DNA from: Streptomyces sp. ISL-43
GTDB taxonomy: Bacteria; Actinomycetota; Actinomycetes; Streptomycetales; Streptomycetaceae
Direction of reading: 5' to 3'
DNA: 64,000 bases
Assembly (NCBI RefSeq): GCF_018614195.1
Contig: NZ_JAGGOT010000013.1
Span: forward strand, 62,339 to 126,338
Position numbers and translations under genes: made by a program. The notes below the pieces were generated by a model. That model had not been told where the DNA came from. It saw only the letters and a list, made by a program, of their open reading frames with translations, and did no database searches. This document shows, piece after piece, positions 6,586 through 15,632 of the stretch (the stretch's first letter is position 1; each line of letters begins with the position of its first letter).

Positions 6586-9220
6586 ATGCAGGCCAACGAG
6601 ATGGTGGATGGACTGGTCCGGGGGGGCGCTCACGGCGCTCGACCGGTTCTCGTCGTTCAGCCAGGAGCAGGTCGACCACATCGTCAAGAAGGCCTCGCTG
6701 GCGGCGCTGGGTCGGCACGGCGAGCTCGCCCGGCTGGCCGTCGAGGAGACCGGCCGCGGCCTCTTCGAGGACAAGGCCGTCAAGAACCTCTTCGCCTGCG
6801 AGCACGTCGTGAACTCGATGCGCGGCCTCAAGACCGCCGGCGTCATCCGCCGCGACGAGCTGAACGGCATCACGGAGATCGCCGAGCCGGTCGGTGTGGT
6901 CTGCGCGATGACCCCGGTCACCAACCCGACGTCCACCACCATCTTCAAGGCGCTGATCGCCCTGAAGACCCGCAATCCGATCATCTTCGCCTTCCACCCC
7001 TCCGCGCAGAACTGCTCCGCCGAGGCCGCCCGCATCGTCCGCGACGCCGCCGTCGCCGCCGGCGCGCCCGAGAACTGCGTCCAGTGGGTGACCGCCCCCT
7101 CCATGGAGGCCACCGGCGCCCTCATGAACCACCCGGGCGTCTCCACCATCCTCGCGACCGGCGGGAACGCCATGGTCAAGGCCGCCTACTCGTGCGGCAA
7201 GCCGGCCCTGGGCGTCGGCGCGGGCAATGTCCCGGCGTACGTCCACAAGAGCGCCAAGCTCGGCCGCGCGATCCACGACATCGTGCTCTCCAAGGCCTTC
7301 GACAACGGCATGATCTGTACCTCCGAGCAGGCCGTCATCCTCGACGCGGAGATCTACGAGAAGGGCCTCGCCGAGTTCGAGCGGCTCGGCGCCCACGTGG
7401 TCTCCGCCGCCGAGAAGGCCAAGCTGGAGCAGTTCGTCTTCGGCACCACCGCCTACGCGGCCGACGCCTCCGGCGCCAAGCTGAACCCGGCGGTCGTCGG
7501 CAAGTCCCCGCAGTGGATAGCCGAGCAGGCCGGCTTCACCGTCCCCGCCGACGCCTCGATCCTCCTCGCGGAGTGCCACGAGGTCGGCGAGAACGAGCCG
7601 CTGACCCGCGAGAAGCTCTCCCCGGTACTGGCCGCCCTGAAGGCCTCGGACACCGAGCACGGCCTCGAACTGTCCGCCGCGATGGTGGAGTTCCACGGCC
7701 TGGGCCACAGCGCCGCCATCCACGCCGAGGACGAGGAGCTCGTCGAGGAATTCGGCAAGAGGGTCAAGGCGATCCGCGTCATCGCCAACTCGCCCTCCAC
7801 CTTCGGCGGCATCGGCGACGTCTACAACGCCTTCCTCCCCTCGCTCACCCTCGGCTGCGGCTCGTACGGCCACAACTCGGTGTCGAACAACGTCACCGCG
7901 GTCAACCTGGTCAACGTCAAGCGGATCGGACGGCGCAACACCAACATGCAGTGGTTCAAGGTCCCGCCGAAGATCTACTTCGAGCGCAACTCCATCCGCT
8001 ACCTCGGGGAGATGGACGGCATCAGCCGCGTCTCGATCGTCACCGACAAGACGATGGTCGCCATCGGCTTCGTGCAGAAGGTCACCGACATCCTGCAGGC
8101 CCGCGAGGGCGCCGTGGCGATCCAGGTCATCGACAACGTCGAGCCCAACCCGGAGCTCGCCACGGTCCAGGCCGGCGCCGCGATGATGCGGGACTTCAAG
8201 CCCGACACGATCATCGGCCTCGGCGGCGGCTCCCCGATGGACGCCGCGAAGATCATGTGGCTGATGTACGAGCGCCCCGAGGTGGAGTTCGGGGACACCA
8301 AGGAGAAGTTCTTCGACGTCCGCAAGCGCGCCTACAAGTTCCCCTCGCTCGGCGAGAAGGCCAAGATGGTCGCCATCCCGACCACCTCGGGCACCGGCTC
8401 CGAGGTCACCCCCTTCGCCGTCATCTCCGACCCGGCCGCGGCCCAGAAGTACCCGCTCGCCGACTACGCGCTGACCCCGGACGTCGCCATCGTCGACCCC
8501 GTGCTGCCGATGGGCCTCCCGCCCAAGGTGACCGCCGACTCCGGCTTCGACGCCCTGACGCACGCCACCGAGGCCTACGTCTCCGCGTACGCGAACGACT
8601 ACACCGACGGTCTGTGCCTCCAGGCCGTCAAGCTCATCTTCGAGAACCTGCAGCGCTGCGTGGTCGACGGCCCGAACGACCCCGAGGCCCGCGAGAAGAT
8701 GCACAACGCCTCGACGGTGGCGGGCATGGCCTTCGCCAACGCCTTCCTGGGCATGGTGCACGCCATGGCGCACACCCTCGGCAACACCTTCCACGTCGCC
8801 CACGGCCGCACCAACGCGCTGCTCCTGCCGCATGTGATCCGCCACAACGGCACGGTCACGCACAAGGCCACCCCGTGGCCGAAGGCCGAGGTCTACCGGG
8901 CGCCGGAGCGCTTCCAGGAGATCGCGAAGATGCTGGGCCTGCCGGCCGCCACCCCGGCCGAGGGCGTCGAGTCCTACGCCGCGGCCGTCGAGGACCTCCG
9001 CGCCAAGTGCGGGATCACCGCCTCCTTCGCCGAGGAGGGCGTGGACGAGCGCGCCTTCATCGAGGCCCTGCCGACCCAGGCCATGAACGCCTACGCCGAC
9101 CAGTGCGCGCCCGCCAACCCGCGGATGCCGATGATCGACGACCTGAAGCAGCTGATGCTCCAGGCGTACTACGGGAACGCCGAGGGAGCCCCGGCAAAGA
9201 AGGCCGCGAAGAGGAAGTAG
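6586..9220 (+). CDS. adhE: Bifunctional acetaldehyde-CoA/alcohol dehydrogenase AdhE, with apparent frameshift near the N-terminus
   Basis: The product reduces acetyl-CoA to acetaldehyde and then ethanol. The N-terminal aldehyde dehydrogenase half shows the catalytic Cys in GMICTSEQAV; the C-terminal iron alcohol dehydrogenase half (from about residue 480) shows GGGSPMDAAK, PTTSGTGSEVTPF and the iron-binding DALTHATEAY, MVHAMAHTLG and HVAHGRTNAL. The best start is ATG 6586, with AAGGAG at 6572-6577 and 8-nt spacing, giving MQANEMVDGLVRG. That frame breaks at a run of seven G (6620-6626): with six G it would continue RGALTALDRFSSFSQEQVDHIV, the expected AdhE N-terminus. As given, the long frame is open only from 6569, or from ATG 6608. 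Either a sequencing or assembly error, or a true lesion or slippage site. About 877 aa if repaired. Confidence 0.85.
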
Positions 9221-9246
9221 CACCCGGAGGCCGCCCGCGACGCCGC

Positions 9247-9306
9247 GATCGTCCGAGACCGTCCGCGATCTTCCGGGATCGTCCGCGATCGTCCGACACC
9301 GTCCGC
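9247..9306. repeat. Six tandem 10-bp repeats after adhE
   Basis: Six consecutive decamers close to GATCGTCCGC fill 9247-9306 with a strict 10-bp period. They lie 27 nt after the adhE stop and just before the convergent hairpin. No function is known to me. Confidence 0.85.
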
Positions 9307-9322
9307 CAAGGACAGGAAAGGC

Positions 9323-9349
9323 CCGCCCGGGGCGCCAAGGCCCGGGCGG
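9323..9349. terminator. Bidirectional terminator hairpin between adhE and the TetR gene
   Basis: CCGCCCGGG (9323-9331) pairs with CCCGGGCGG (9341-9349) around a 9-nt loop. The hairpin lies between converging genes and can serve both. Confidence 0.7.
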
Positions 9350-9378
9350 TCCCTTCGTGTGTCCGGGAAGTGGGCGGC

Positions 9379-9993
9379 TCAGGTGTGCGGGACCAGCAGG
9401 GCCGCCGCCGAGCGGGCGCGCTCCATCGACGCGGCCCGGTCGGCGCCGCGCTGGCCCAGCACCACGCGGGTGCTCAGCCCGTCCAGCAGGGCGAGCAGCT
9501 CCGAGGCGCGGGCCGGGACGTCCAGGCCGGCGGCGAAGCGGCCCTGCTCCACGCCCTTGGCGAGCAGCGCCTCCAGGTCCCGCTGCCAGCCGTCGTCGAT
9601 CTCCTGCTGGGCGGCGCGCAGCGGCTCGTTCGAGGCGGTACGGGCCCACAGCTCGATCCAGAGCGTCCAGCGCGGGTCGCGGGGTCCGCGCGGCAGGTAC
9701 AGGTCCAGGAAGAGCGCGAGCTTGCGGTGGGCGGTGACCCGGCGGGCCAGCAGCGCGGCCCGCTCCTCGGTCAGCTGCCGCTCGCTCCAGCGCAGGGCCG
9801 CCAGCAGCAGCCGGTCCTTGCTGCCGAAGTAGTACAGGATGTGGCCGCCGCTGGTGCCGAGCCGTTCGGCGAGCGCGGACATGGTGAGCGTCGCCAGCCC
9901 GTCCTCGGCGATCGCCGTCATGGCTTCTTCCAGCATCCGCTCCTGGGCGATCCGCCCGTCGCGCCGGCGTGCCGCTCCCGCTGCTCCCGCCAC
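9379..9993 (-). CDS. TetR-family transcriptional regulator
   Basis: 204 aa. The N-terminal helix-turn-helix covers about residues 15-60 (RIAQERMLEEAMTAIAEDG, then SALAERLGTSGGHILYYFGSKDRLL). The C-terminal half is an all-alpha ligand domain with the aromatic WTLWIELWARTA segment. It is divergent from the NCS1 permease gene, and a perfect palindrome lies in the gap, so it most likely represses the permease/amidohydrolase pair and itself in response to a nitrogenous ligand. The extra residues before the helix-turn-helix (MAGAAGAARRRDG) are basic and disordered. Confidence 0.85.
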   Translation of the reverse strand: MAGAAGAARRRDGRIAQERMLEEAMTAIAEDGLATLTMSALAERLGTSGGHILYYFGSKDRLLLAALRWSERQLTEERAALLARRVTAHRKLALFLDLYLPRGPRDPRWTLWIELWARTASNEPLRAAQQEIDDGWQRDLEALLAKGVEQGRFAAGLDVPARASELLALLDGLSTRVVLGQRGADRAASMERARSAAALLVPHT

Positions 9994-10043
9994 CCGTACC
10001 GCCTTCCCGATCTTCGTGGGCCGACCTTATCCCGGACCGGGTC

Positions 10044-10072
10044 TTGACGGGCCTCGATTCGCGACGCATCTT
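10044..10072 (+). promoter_or_regulatory. Candidate promoter of the permease/amidohydrolase operon
   Basis: TTGACG (10044-10049), 17-nt spacer, CATCTT (10067-10072). The -10 is weak but overlaps the operator described next, which supports the pairing. Confidence 0.4.
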
Positions 10073-10105
10073 GAATGCCATTCAAGAACTTAGAACGCCA
10101 TTCAA
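10070..10105. promoter_or_regulatory. TetR operator: perfect 17-bp palindrome plus a second half-site
   Basis: CTTGAATGCCATTCAAG (10070-10086) is a perfect inverted repeat around one base. A related element, GAACGCCATTCAA, follows at 10093-10105. Both lie between the TetR gene and the permease start at 10150 and touch the proposed -10, as expected for a repressor site. Confidence 0.75.
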
Positions 10106-10149
10106 TCTCGGCGTCGCGGTTCACCGGGTCGAAGGTCAGGGGCAGACGC

Positions 10150-11547
10150 ATGACGCAGCAGGAGACGACGGCCGACGTCGACGAGGTCTTCAGGGTCGAG
10201 ACGCACGGCATCGACCCCATCCCCGACGCCGAGCGGCACGGCGGCGCCAAGGACCTCTTCTGGCTCTGGTTCGGCTCCAACCTCACCTTCACCTACGTGA
10301 TCAACGGCGCCCTCGCCGTCGCCTTCGGGCTCTCCTTCTGGCAGGCCACCGCCGTGGTCGTGATCAGCGGGCTGTCCTTCTTCGCGGTCAGCGCCGCCGG
10401 CCTCAGCGGCATCCGCACCGGCACCGCCACCCTGGTCATCTCCCGGGCGGCCTTCGGCGTACGCGGCAACTGGCCGGCGGGCGTCCTCAACTGGGTGGTG
10501 AGCATCGGCTACACCATCGTCAACACCGTCGTCGGCACCCTGGCGTTGGAGGTCTTCTTCGCCGAAGTCGGCCTGGGCGAAGGCGCTTCGATGCGAGCCC
10601 TCGCACTGGGCGTCACCCTCGCGCTCACCTTCGCCGTCGCCATGTGGGGCCACGCCACCGTGCAGTTCGCGGAGCGCTGGATGGCCTACGTGCTCGCCGT
10701 CGGCTTCGGCGCACTCCTGGTCTTCGTCCTGCCCGGCGCCGAGACCACCGCCCCGGCCGACGCCGTGGTCCCGGGGCTGTCCGGCTGGAGCCTGGCCTTC
10801 GTCGTGATGCTCGCGGGGCCGTTCTCGTACCTGCCGATGCCCTCGGACTACACCCGCTACCTGCCCCGCACCACCTCGCTGAAGTCGATCACCTGGACGG
10901 GCGCGCTGGGCGGCTTCGTCTCCTCCGTCGCCCTCGGGATCGCGGGCGTCGCCGCCGCCACCCAGACCGACATGACCGATGCCGTCGCCGGGGCCGAGAG
11001 CCTGCTGCCGGGCTGGTTCAAGCCGCTGTTCCTCGCCCTCGTCCTGGGCGGATCCGTCACGAACTCGATCATCACCCTCTACTCCTCCAGCCTGAACCTC
11101 CAGGTCCTCGGCATCCCGTGGAGCCGGGCCCGGGCCATCGTGATCAGCGCCGCCGTGACCGGCGCCGGCTCGCTCGCCGCACTCTTCCTCACCGACTTCA
11201 CCACCTCGCTGCTCTCCTTCCTCTCCCTCCTGATCATCGTGTTCGCCCCCTGGGGCGGCGTGTTCCTCGCCGACATGCTGATGCGCCGCTGCCGCTACGA
11301 CTCCGACGCGCTGCACGCCGGGAGCGCGGGCGCCTACTGGTACCGCGCCGGCTACCACCCGGCCGGCATGGCCGCGCTGCTCGCCGGCATGGCCTTCGCC
11401 GCCCTGACCTGCGATTCCGAGCTGTGGACCGGGCCGCTGGTGGCCCCGCTCGGCGGCGCGGACCTCACCCTGGCCGGCTCGGTCGTCTCCGGGCTCACGT
11501 ACTGGGCGCTGGCCCGGCGGGTGCCCGCGTTCGTCCCGGCCGCCTGA
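10150..11547 (+). CDS. NCS1-family purine/cytosine permease-like transporter
   Basis: 465 aa with about twelve hydrophobic segments. Typical NCS1 features: an N-terminal IDPIPDAERHG, then FWLWFGSNLTFTYVINGAL, ISRAAFGVRGNWPAG and NWVVSIGYTIVNTV, and later SYLPMPSDYTRYLPRTTSL, the conserved loop of cytosine/purine permeases. Predicted cation-coupled uptake of a nucleobase or related heterocycle through the cell membrane. ATG 10150 has AGGGG 12 nt upstream; the in-frame ATG at 10075 lies within the operator and is rejected. It is followed after 110 nt by an amidohydrolase, which suggests uptake followed by hydrolysis of the same compound. Confidence 0.85.
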   Translation: MTQQETTADVDEVFRVETHGIDPIPDAERHGGAKDLFWLWFGSNLTFTYVINGALAVAFGLSFWQATAVVVISGLSFFAVSAAGLSGIRTGTATLVISRAAFGVRGNWPAGVLNWVVSIGYTIVNTVVGTLALEVFFAEVGLGEGASMRALALGVTLALTFAVAMWGHATVQFAERWMAYVLAVGFGALLVFVLPGAETTAPADAVVPGLSGWSLAFVVMLAGPFSYLPMPSDYTRYLPRTTSLKSITWTGALGGFVSSVALGIAGVAAATQTDMTDAVAGAESLLPGWFKPLFLALVLGGSVTNSIITLYSSSLNLQVLGIPWSRARAIVISAAVTGAGSLAALFLTDFTTSLLSFLSLLIIVFAPWGGVFLADMLMRRCRYDSDALHAGSAGAYWYRAGYHPAGMAALLAGMAFAALTCDSELWTGPLVAPLGGADLTLAGSVVSGLTYWALARRVPAFVPAA

Positions 11548-11657
11548 GGCCGCCCGCACGGCTCCCGGCCGTCGGCCCCCGCACGGGGCTCCCGGCCGCC
11601 CGAGCCCTCCCACCCCGCACGGCTCGCCCGTACCCCTCTGCACAGGAGCACCACCGC

Positions 11658-13310
11658 ATGTCACACCCCACCCCCGCCGACCTGCTGCTCACCGGAGCCC
11701 GCGTCCACACCGTCGACCCGGACCTGCCCGAGGCCGAAGCCCTCGCCGTGTGCGACGGGCGGATCGTCTGGGTCGGCCCGGACGCGGAGGCCGAGGCCTG
11801 GGCGGGGCCCCGTACCGAGCGGATCGACGCGGGCGGCCGGCTGGTGCTGCCCGGCTTCATCGACGCCCACAACCACGTCCGGCTCGGCTCCGACGACGCG
11901 TGCGTCCAGCTCGCCGGGGTGCGGACGCTGGAGGCGATCCTCGACCGGATCGGCGAGTGGCGCGAGGCCAACCCCGACGCCGAATGGATCGAGGCCGAGG
12001 CCTTCGACTACTCCGCGATCCCCGGCGGGCGCATGCCCACCGCCGCGGACCTGGACCCGGTCACCGGGGACACCCCGGCGATCGTGCTCTCGTACGACGT
12101 GCACACGGCCTGGCTGAACACGGCGGCGATGCGCCGGCTCAAAGTCGCCAAGGACCGTACCGACCTGCCCTTCGGCACGGCGGCCGTCGACCCGGAGACC
12201 GGCGAACCCACCGGATTCGTCAAGGACTTCGCGATCAAGGGCCTCTCCCGCGACGGCCACCGCGCCCTGCGCGACCTGGGCGTGCCGTGGGCCTCGCCGG
12301 AGCGGCAGTACGGCCGTCTCGCCAAGAGCCTCGACGACGCGATCGGCTTCGGCATCACCACGGTCGTGGAACCCCAGAACTCCCTGGACGACCTGGAACT
12401 GTACGAGCGGGCGCGCGCCGAGGGCCGGCTGCGCTCGCGGATCGTGGCCGCCCTGTTCCACCCGCGCGGCACCACCGACGAGGACCTCGACCTCTTCGAG
12501 GCGGCGGCCCGCATGTACCCGGGGGACCGGCTGCGGGTGGGCCCGCTCAAGCTGTACATCGACGACGTGGTGGAGCCGCGCACGGCCGCGCTGCTGGAGC
12601 CGTACACCGGCTGCGGCTCGCACCGCGGCGAGACCTTCTACCCGGCGGAGGAGTTCGCGGAGCTCCTCACCGCGCTGGACGCGCGCGGCTTCCAGTGCTT
12701 CGTGCACGCCACGGGCGACCGGGGCATCCGCACCGTCCTCGACGCCGTCGAGCACGCGCGGACGGTCAACGGACCGCGCGACGCCCGCCACCAGGTCGTG
12801 CACGTGGAATGCCTGGACCCCGAGGACGTACCGCGCTTCGCGCAGCTCGGGGTGGTGGCCTGCATGCAGCCCCGGCACTGCGCGCCGGAGATCGCCGGCC
12901 CGGGCCAGGACTGGGCGGAGAACGTGGGCGAGGAGCGCTGGCACAAGGCGTGGCCGATGCGGAGCCTCTCCGAGGCCGGGGCGGTGCTGGCGTTCTCCAG
13001 CGACTGGAACGTCGCCGAGATGGACCCGATGATCGGCATCTACACGGCGCTGACCCGGCGCCCCCTCGGCGGCGGCGAGCCGTGGCAGCCCGCGGAGACC
13101 GTGGACGCGGCGACGGCGGTGTACGGCTACACGATGGGCTCGGCGTACGCCAACTTCCTGGACGCGGACCGGGGTTCCCTGACGGTGGGCAAGGCGGCGG
13201 ACTTCGTGGTCCTGTCCCGGGACATCCTCGCCGTGGCCCCGGAGCGGATCCCGGGCACGGTCGCCGAAACCGTGGTGGTGGCGGGCGAAGTGGTCCACCG
13301 GGCGGGCTGA
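11658..13310 (+). CDS. Amidohydrolase-family metal-dependent hydrolase (YtcJ-like)
   Basis: 550 aa. The amidohydrolase superfamily metal motif HNH is in GFIDAHNHVRLGSD (about residues 71-84). The barrel continues with KLYIDDVVEPRTAALLEPY, FVHATGDRGIRTVLDAVEHAR (metal His), VVHVECLDPEDVPRFAQLG and AFSSDWNVAEMDP (metal Asp). The C-terminal beta-sandwich ends GKAADFVVLSRDIL. YtcJ-like enzymes hydrolyse exocyclic amide, urea or ester bonds; the precise substrate is not predictable. ATG 11658 is preceded by AGGAG with 11-nt spacing. Its place behind the NCS1 permease suggests action on an imported nucleobase-like compound, presumably for nitrogen. Confidence 0.85.
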   Translation: MSHPTPADLLLTGARVHTVDPDLPEAEALAVCDGRIVWVGPDAEAEAWAGPRTERIDAGGRLVLPGFIDAHNHVRLGSDDACVQLAGVRTLEAILDRIGEWREANPDAEWIEAEAFDYSAIPGGRMPTAADLDPVTGDTPAIVLSYDVHTAWLNTAAMRRLKVAKDRTDLPFGTAAVDPETGEPTGFVKDFAIKGLSRDGHRALRDLGVPWASPERQYGRLAKSLDDAIGFGITTVVEPQNSLDDLELYERARAEGRLRSRIVAALFHPRGTTDEDLDLFEAAARMYPGDRLRVGPLKLYIDDVVEPRTAALLEPYTGCGSHRGETFYPAEEFAELLTALDARGFQCFVHATGDRGIRTVLDAVEHARTVNGPRDARHQVVHVECLDPEDVPRFAQLGVVACMQPRHCAPEIAGPGQDWAENVGEERWHKAWPMRSLSEAGAVLAFSSDWNVAEMDPMIGIYTALTRRPLGGGEPWQPAETVDAATAVYGYTMGSAYANFLDADRGSLTVGKAADFVVLSRDILAVAPERIPGTVAETVVVAGEVVHRAG

Positions 13311-13323
13311 GCCGGGGCTGTGC

Positions 13324-14167
13324 CTAGCGCTGCGGCCAGTACCAGAGGGGCTCGTCGAGCGGGCCCTCGCGGCCCGCGACCTCGCTCTGGCCGAAGTCCT
13401 TGACCAGGGTGATCGTCCGCAGGTCCACCCGGTGCCGGCGGGTGCCCTCCGCCAGGGCGTCGGCCAGCGGGGTGGCATGCGTGACCACCACCGTCTGGGT
13501 GTCCCGGCCCACGGTCAGGATCAGGTCGGAGAGGGGGCCCAGCAGATCCGGGTGGAGGCTGGTCTCCGGCTCGTTGAGCACCATCAGGGCGGGCGGTCGC
13601 GGAGTCAGCAGGGCCGCCACCCACAGCAGGTAGCGCAGTGTCCCGTCGGAGAGTTCCGCGGCACCCAGCGGGCGCAGCAGCCCGTGCTGGTGGAGCTCCG
13701 GCTCGAAGCGGCCGTCCCGCTCGGCGATCGCGACGCGGCTGCCCGGGAAGGCCGCTTCGACGGCCTCGTCCAGCGCCGCGTGGTCGCCGATCTCCCGGAT
13801 CGTCTGGAGCACGGCGGGCAGGTCCGAGCCGTCGGCGGCGAGCACGGGCGTACGGGTGCCGATGCGCGGGCTGCGGGCCGGCGCGTCGGCGTCGGTACGG
13901 ACGTGGTCGTAGAACCGCCAGGAGCGGATCAGCTCGCGCAGGTGCAGGAGGTCGGGGGCCAGCTGCGGGTCCGCGAGCTCGCTGAGCATGGAGTCGTACG
14001 GGCGCAGGGCCCCCTGCGTACGGTGCCAGCCGCCGTCGGCCGTCCTCGTCCGCACGGCGGGGCCCGCGCGGTCCGAGAGCAGCGCGGCGGGGCGCAGGAC
14101 CGGCCCGGCCCAGGTGCACTCGCGCTTGATCTCGGGGTTCGTTCTCGACCGCCAGGGTCGTGATCAC
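13324..14167 (-). pseudogene. RecF/SMC-like AAA ATPase gene with internal deletion (Walker A lost) and frameshift
   Basis: GTG 14167 begins MITTLAVEN, the normal start of this single-gene AAA family, but within a few codons sense resumes in another frame as NPEIKRECTWAGPVLRPAALL, which belongs to the middle of the protein. The distal part (ATG-less, to 13324) is intact: TQGALRPYDSMLSELADPQLAPDLL, GTRTPVLAADG, the signature LSDGTLRYLLWV, Walker B PPALMVLNEPETSLHP and a switch His in VVVTHATPLADAL. Full-length relatives are roughly 380-400 aa; about 130-150 codons including Walker A are missing between 14145 and 14130. A 243-aa fragment could still be read from GTG 14055 but could not bind ATP normally. 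No operon partner. Confidence 0.75.
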
Positions 14168-14264
14168 GCGGTCGTGGTCATGTCGGCCCGATCATGTGGC
14201 GGTCATGTCTCCGGGTGCTCCTCGGGAGGGAGGTCACCTGCGTGCTGGTGGAGGACGGGATGGT

Positions 14265-15374
14265 TCACCGAACGCCTTCCTCCTCGGGCAGCACGTCACC
14301 GTCCGGGCTCTCGGGGAGCCCGCTGCCGACCGCCGCTCCCGCCTTGCCCCGGCGGAAGACCGCGCAGGCCATGGTGACCGCCGAGCCCAGGACCGCCCAT
14401 CCGGCCAGGACCAGCATCGGCCCGGCCGCGTCGTTGCCCTTGAAGTACGCGATCGAGCGCGCGGCGTAGGTGCCCGCACCCGGCGGCAGGGCCGGACCGA
14501 TGGCCTTCCAGAACGGCGGCAGCAGCGGGTACGGGTAGGCACCGCCCGCGCTCGGATTGCCGAAGACGACCACCAGCAGGATCGCGAGGCCGATGCCGAC
14601 GACGCCCGCGAGGCCCTGGAAGGCCAGGGTGATCGCACCGACCGCGAAGACGACGAGGGTTCCGAGCCCCCACAGGGCCATGATGCTGCCGGGGAGCGCG
14701 CCCAGGACCGGACCGGCGATCACCGTGCCGAGCAGTCCGGCGGCCACGGCGTATACGAACAGCGCCCCGAGCCGGATGACGGCGCGGTGGATGTTCGCGG
14801 GCCGGGCTCCGGCGCTGATCGCGAGGATCGCGGCGCACAGGTAGCCGCCCACGCACCAGCCGACGACCAGGTAGAAGGAGCTCAGGCCGCGCGCGTCGCC
14901 CGCGTCCGTCGGCGCCACGTCCACCACCAGGACGCTCCGGCCCTGGGCCTTCTCCGCGAGGCCGACGATCTCGTCGAGGGCCTGTGACAGGGAGGCCCCG
15001 CCGCCGCTCGCGACCAGCAGCCTGTCCGTCTTGCCGGCCGGGTCGATGACCAGCGCGCCGTCCACGTCCCGGTTGTGGATCTGCCGGAGCGCGGTCGCCT
15101 CGTCCTTGACCGCGCGCGCGTCGAGCGGCTTGCCGGGCAGCTGCGAGAGCTGCTGCGCGGAGCGCTCGGCGACCGGCTCGGCGGGCGCGGCCACGGCGAA
15201 GGGGATCTCGCTGGGCTTCGGGTGGTGGAAGGCCCCGACGTACGAGGTGATGAAGGCGAGCTGGAGTGCGAGCACGCCCAGGACCAGCAAGGCGGCCCGG
15301 GTGGTCACGGCGTCCTTGATCTCGGCGAGGAACCCGCCGGACTGCCCTGAGTCCGCGGTTGTGGGCTGGTTCAT
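14265..15374 (-). CDS. YhgE/Pip-like (ABC-2 type) membrane protein
   Basis: 369 aa. One TM helix near residues 27-47 (AALLVLGVLALQLAFITSYVG), a roughly 130-residue extracytoplasmic domain (PSEIPFAVAAPAEPVAERSAQQL to LVVDVAPTDAGDARG), then five or six TM helices from about 165 to 340. This topology, with one helix, a large outside loop and a C-terminal bundle, is typical of YhgE/Pip and DUF3533-like ABC-2 permease relatives. No ATPase gene is adjacent, so the transport role is uncertain. The acidic tail (ESPDGDVLPEEEGVR) is cytoplasmic. It is divergent from the secreted lipase and downstream of nothing on its strand. Confidence 0.75.
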   Translation of the reverse strand: MNQPTTADSGQSGGFLAEIKDAVTTRAALLVLGVLALQLAFITSYVGAFHHPKPSEIPFAVAAPAEPVAERSAQQLSQLPGKPLDARAVKDEATALRQIHNRDVDGALVIDPAGKTDRLLVASGGGASLSQALDEIVGLAEKAQGRSVLVVDVAPTDAGDARGLSSFYLVVGWCVGGYLCAAILAISAGARPANIHRAVIRLGALFVYAVAAGLLGTVIAGPVLGALPGSIMALWGLGTLVVFAVGAITLAFQGLAGVVGIGLAILLVVVFGNPSAGGAYPYPLLPPFWKAIGPALPPGAGTYAARSIAYFKGNDAAGPMLVLAGWAVLGSAVTMACAVFRRGKAGAAVGSGLPESPDGDVLPEEEGVR

Positions 15375-15632
15375 GTCTCACACGCTCGGCGTACCGGCGG
15401 CGCCGCGCAGCAGGGGTGGGCCGAATGGATGACGCCTGCCCGCCGGCCCTCGCCGGACGGGTCTTCACCGAACCCGCCTCATCTTTTACCGACGCGTAAC
15501 TTCCCTGTCCTGCTACTCGCCCGTAATTTAGCGGCTGCAGCACCCCTTGTGATCCGGATCACGGGATGAACCCCCACGTAATTCCCGCGCCATCCCCTCG
15601 TTACTCCCCTTGACCCGCAAGGAGATCACACG

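Noticed and set aside
6407..10081. 1,224-codon minus-strand open frame opposite adhE
   Set aside because: Low-complexity sequence without domains. The plus strand in the same place encodes an unmistakable AdhE, and the minus-strand TetR uses another frame.
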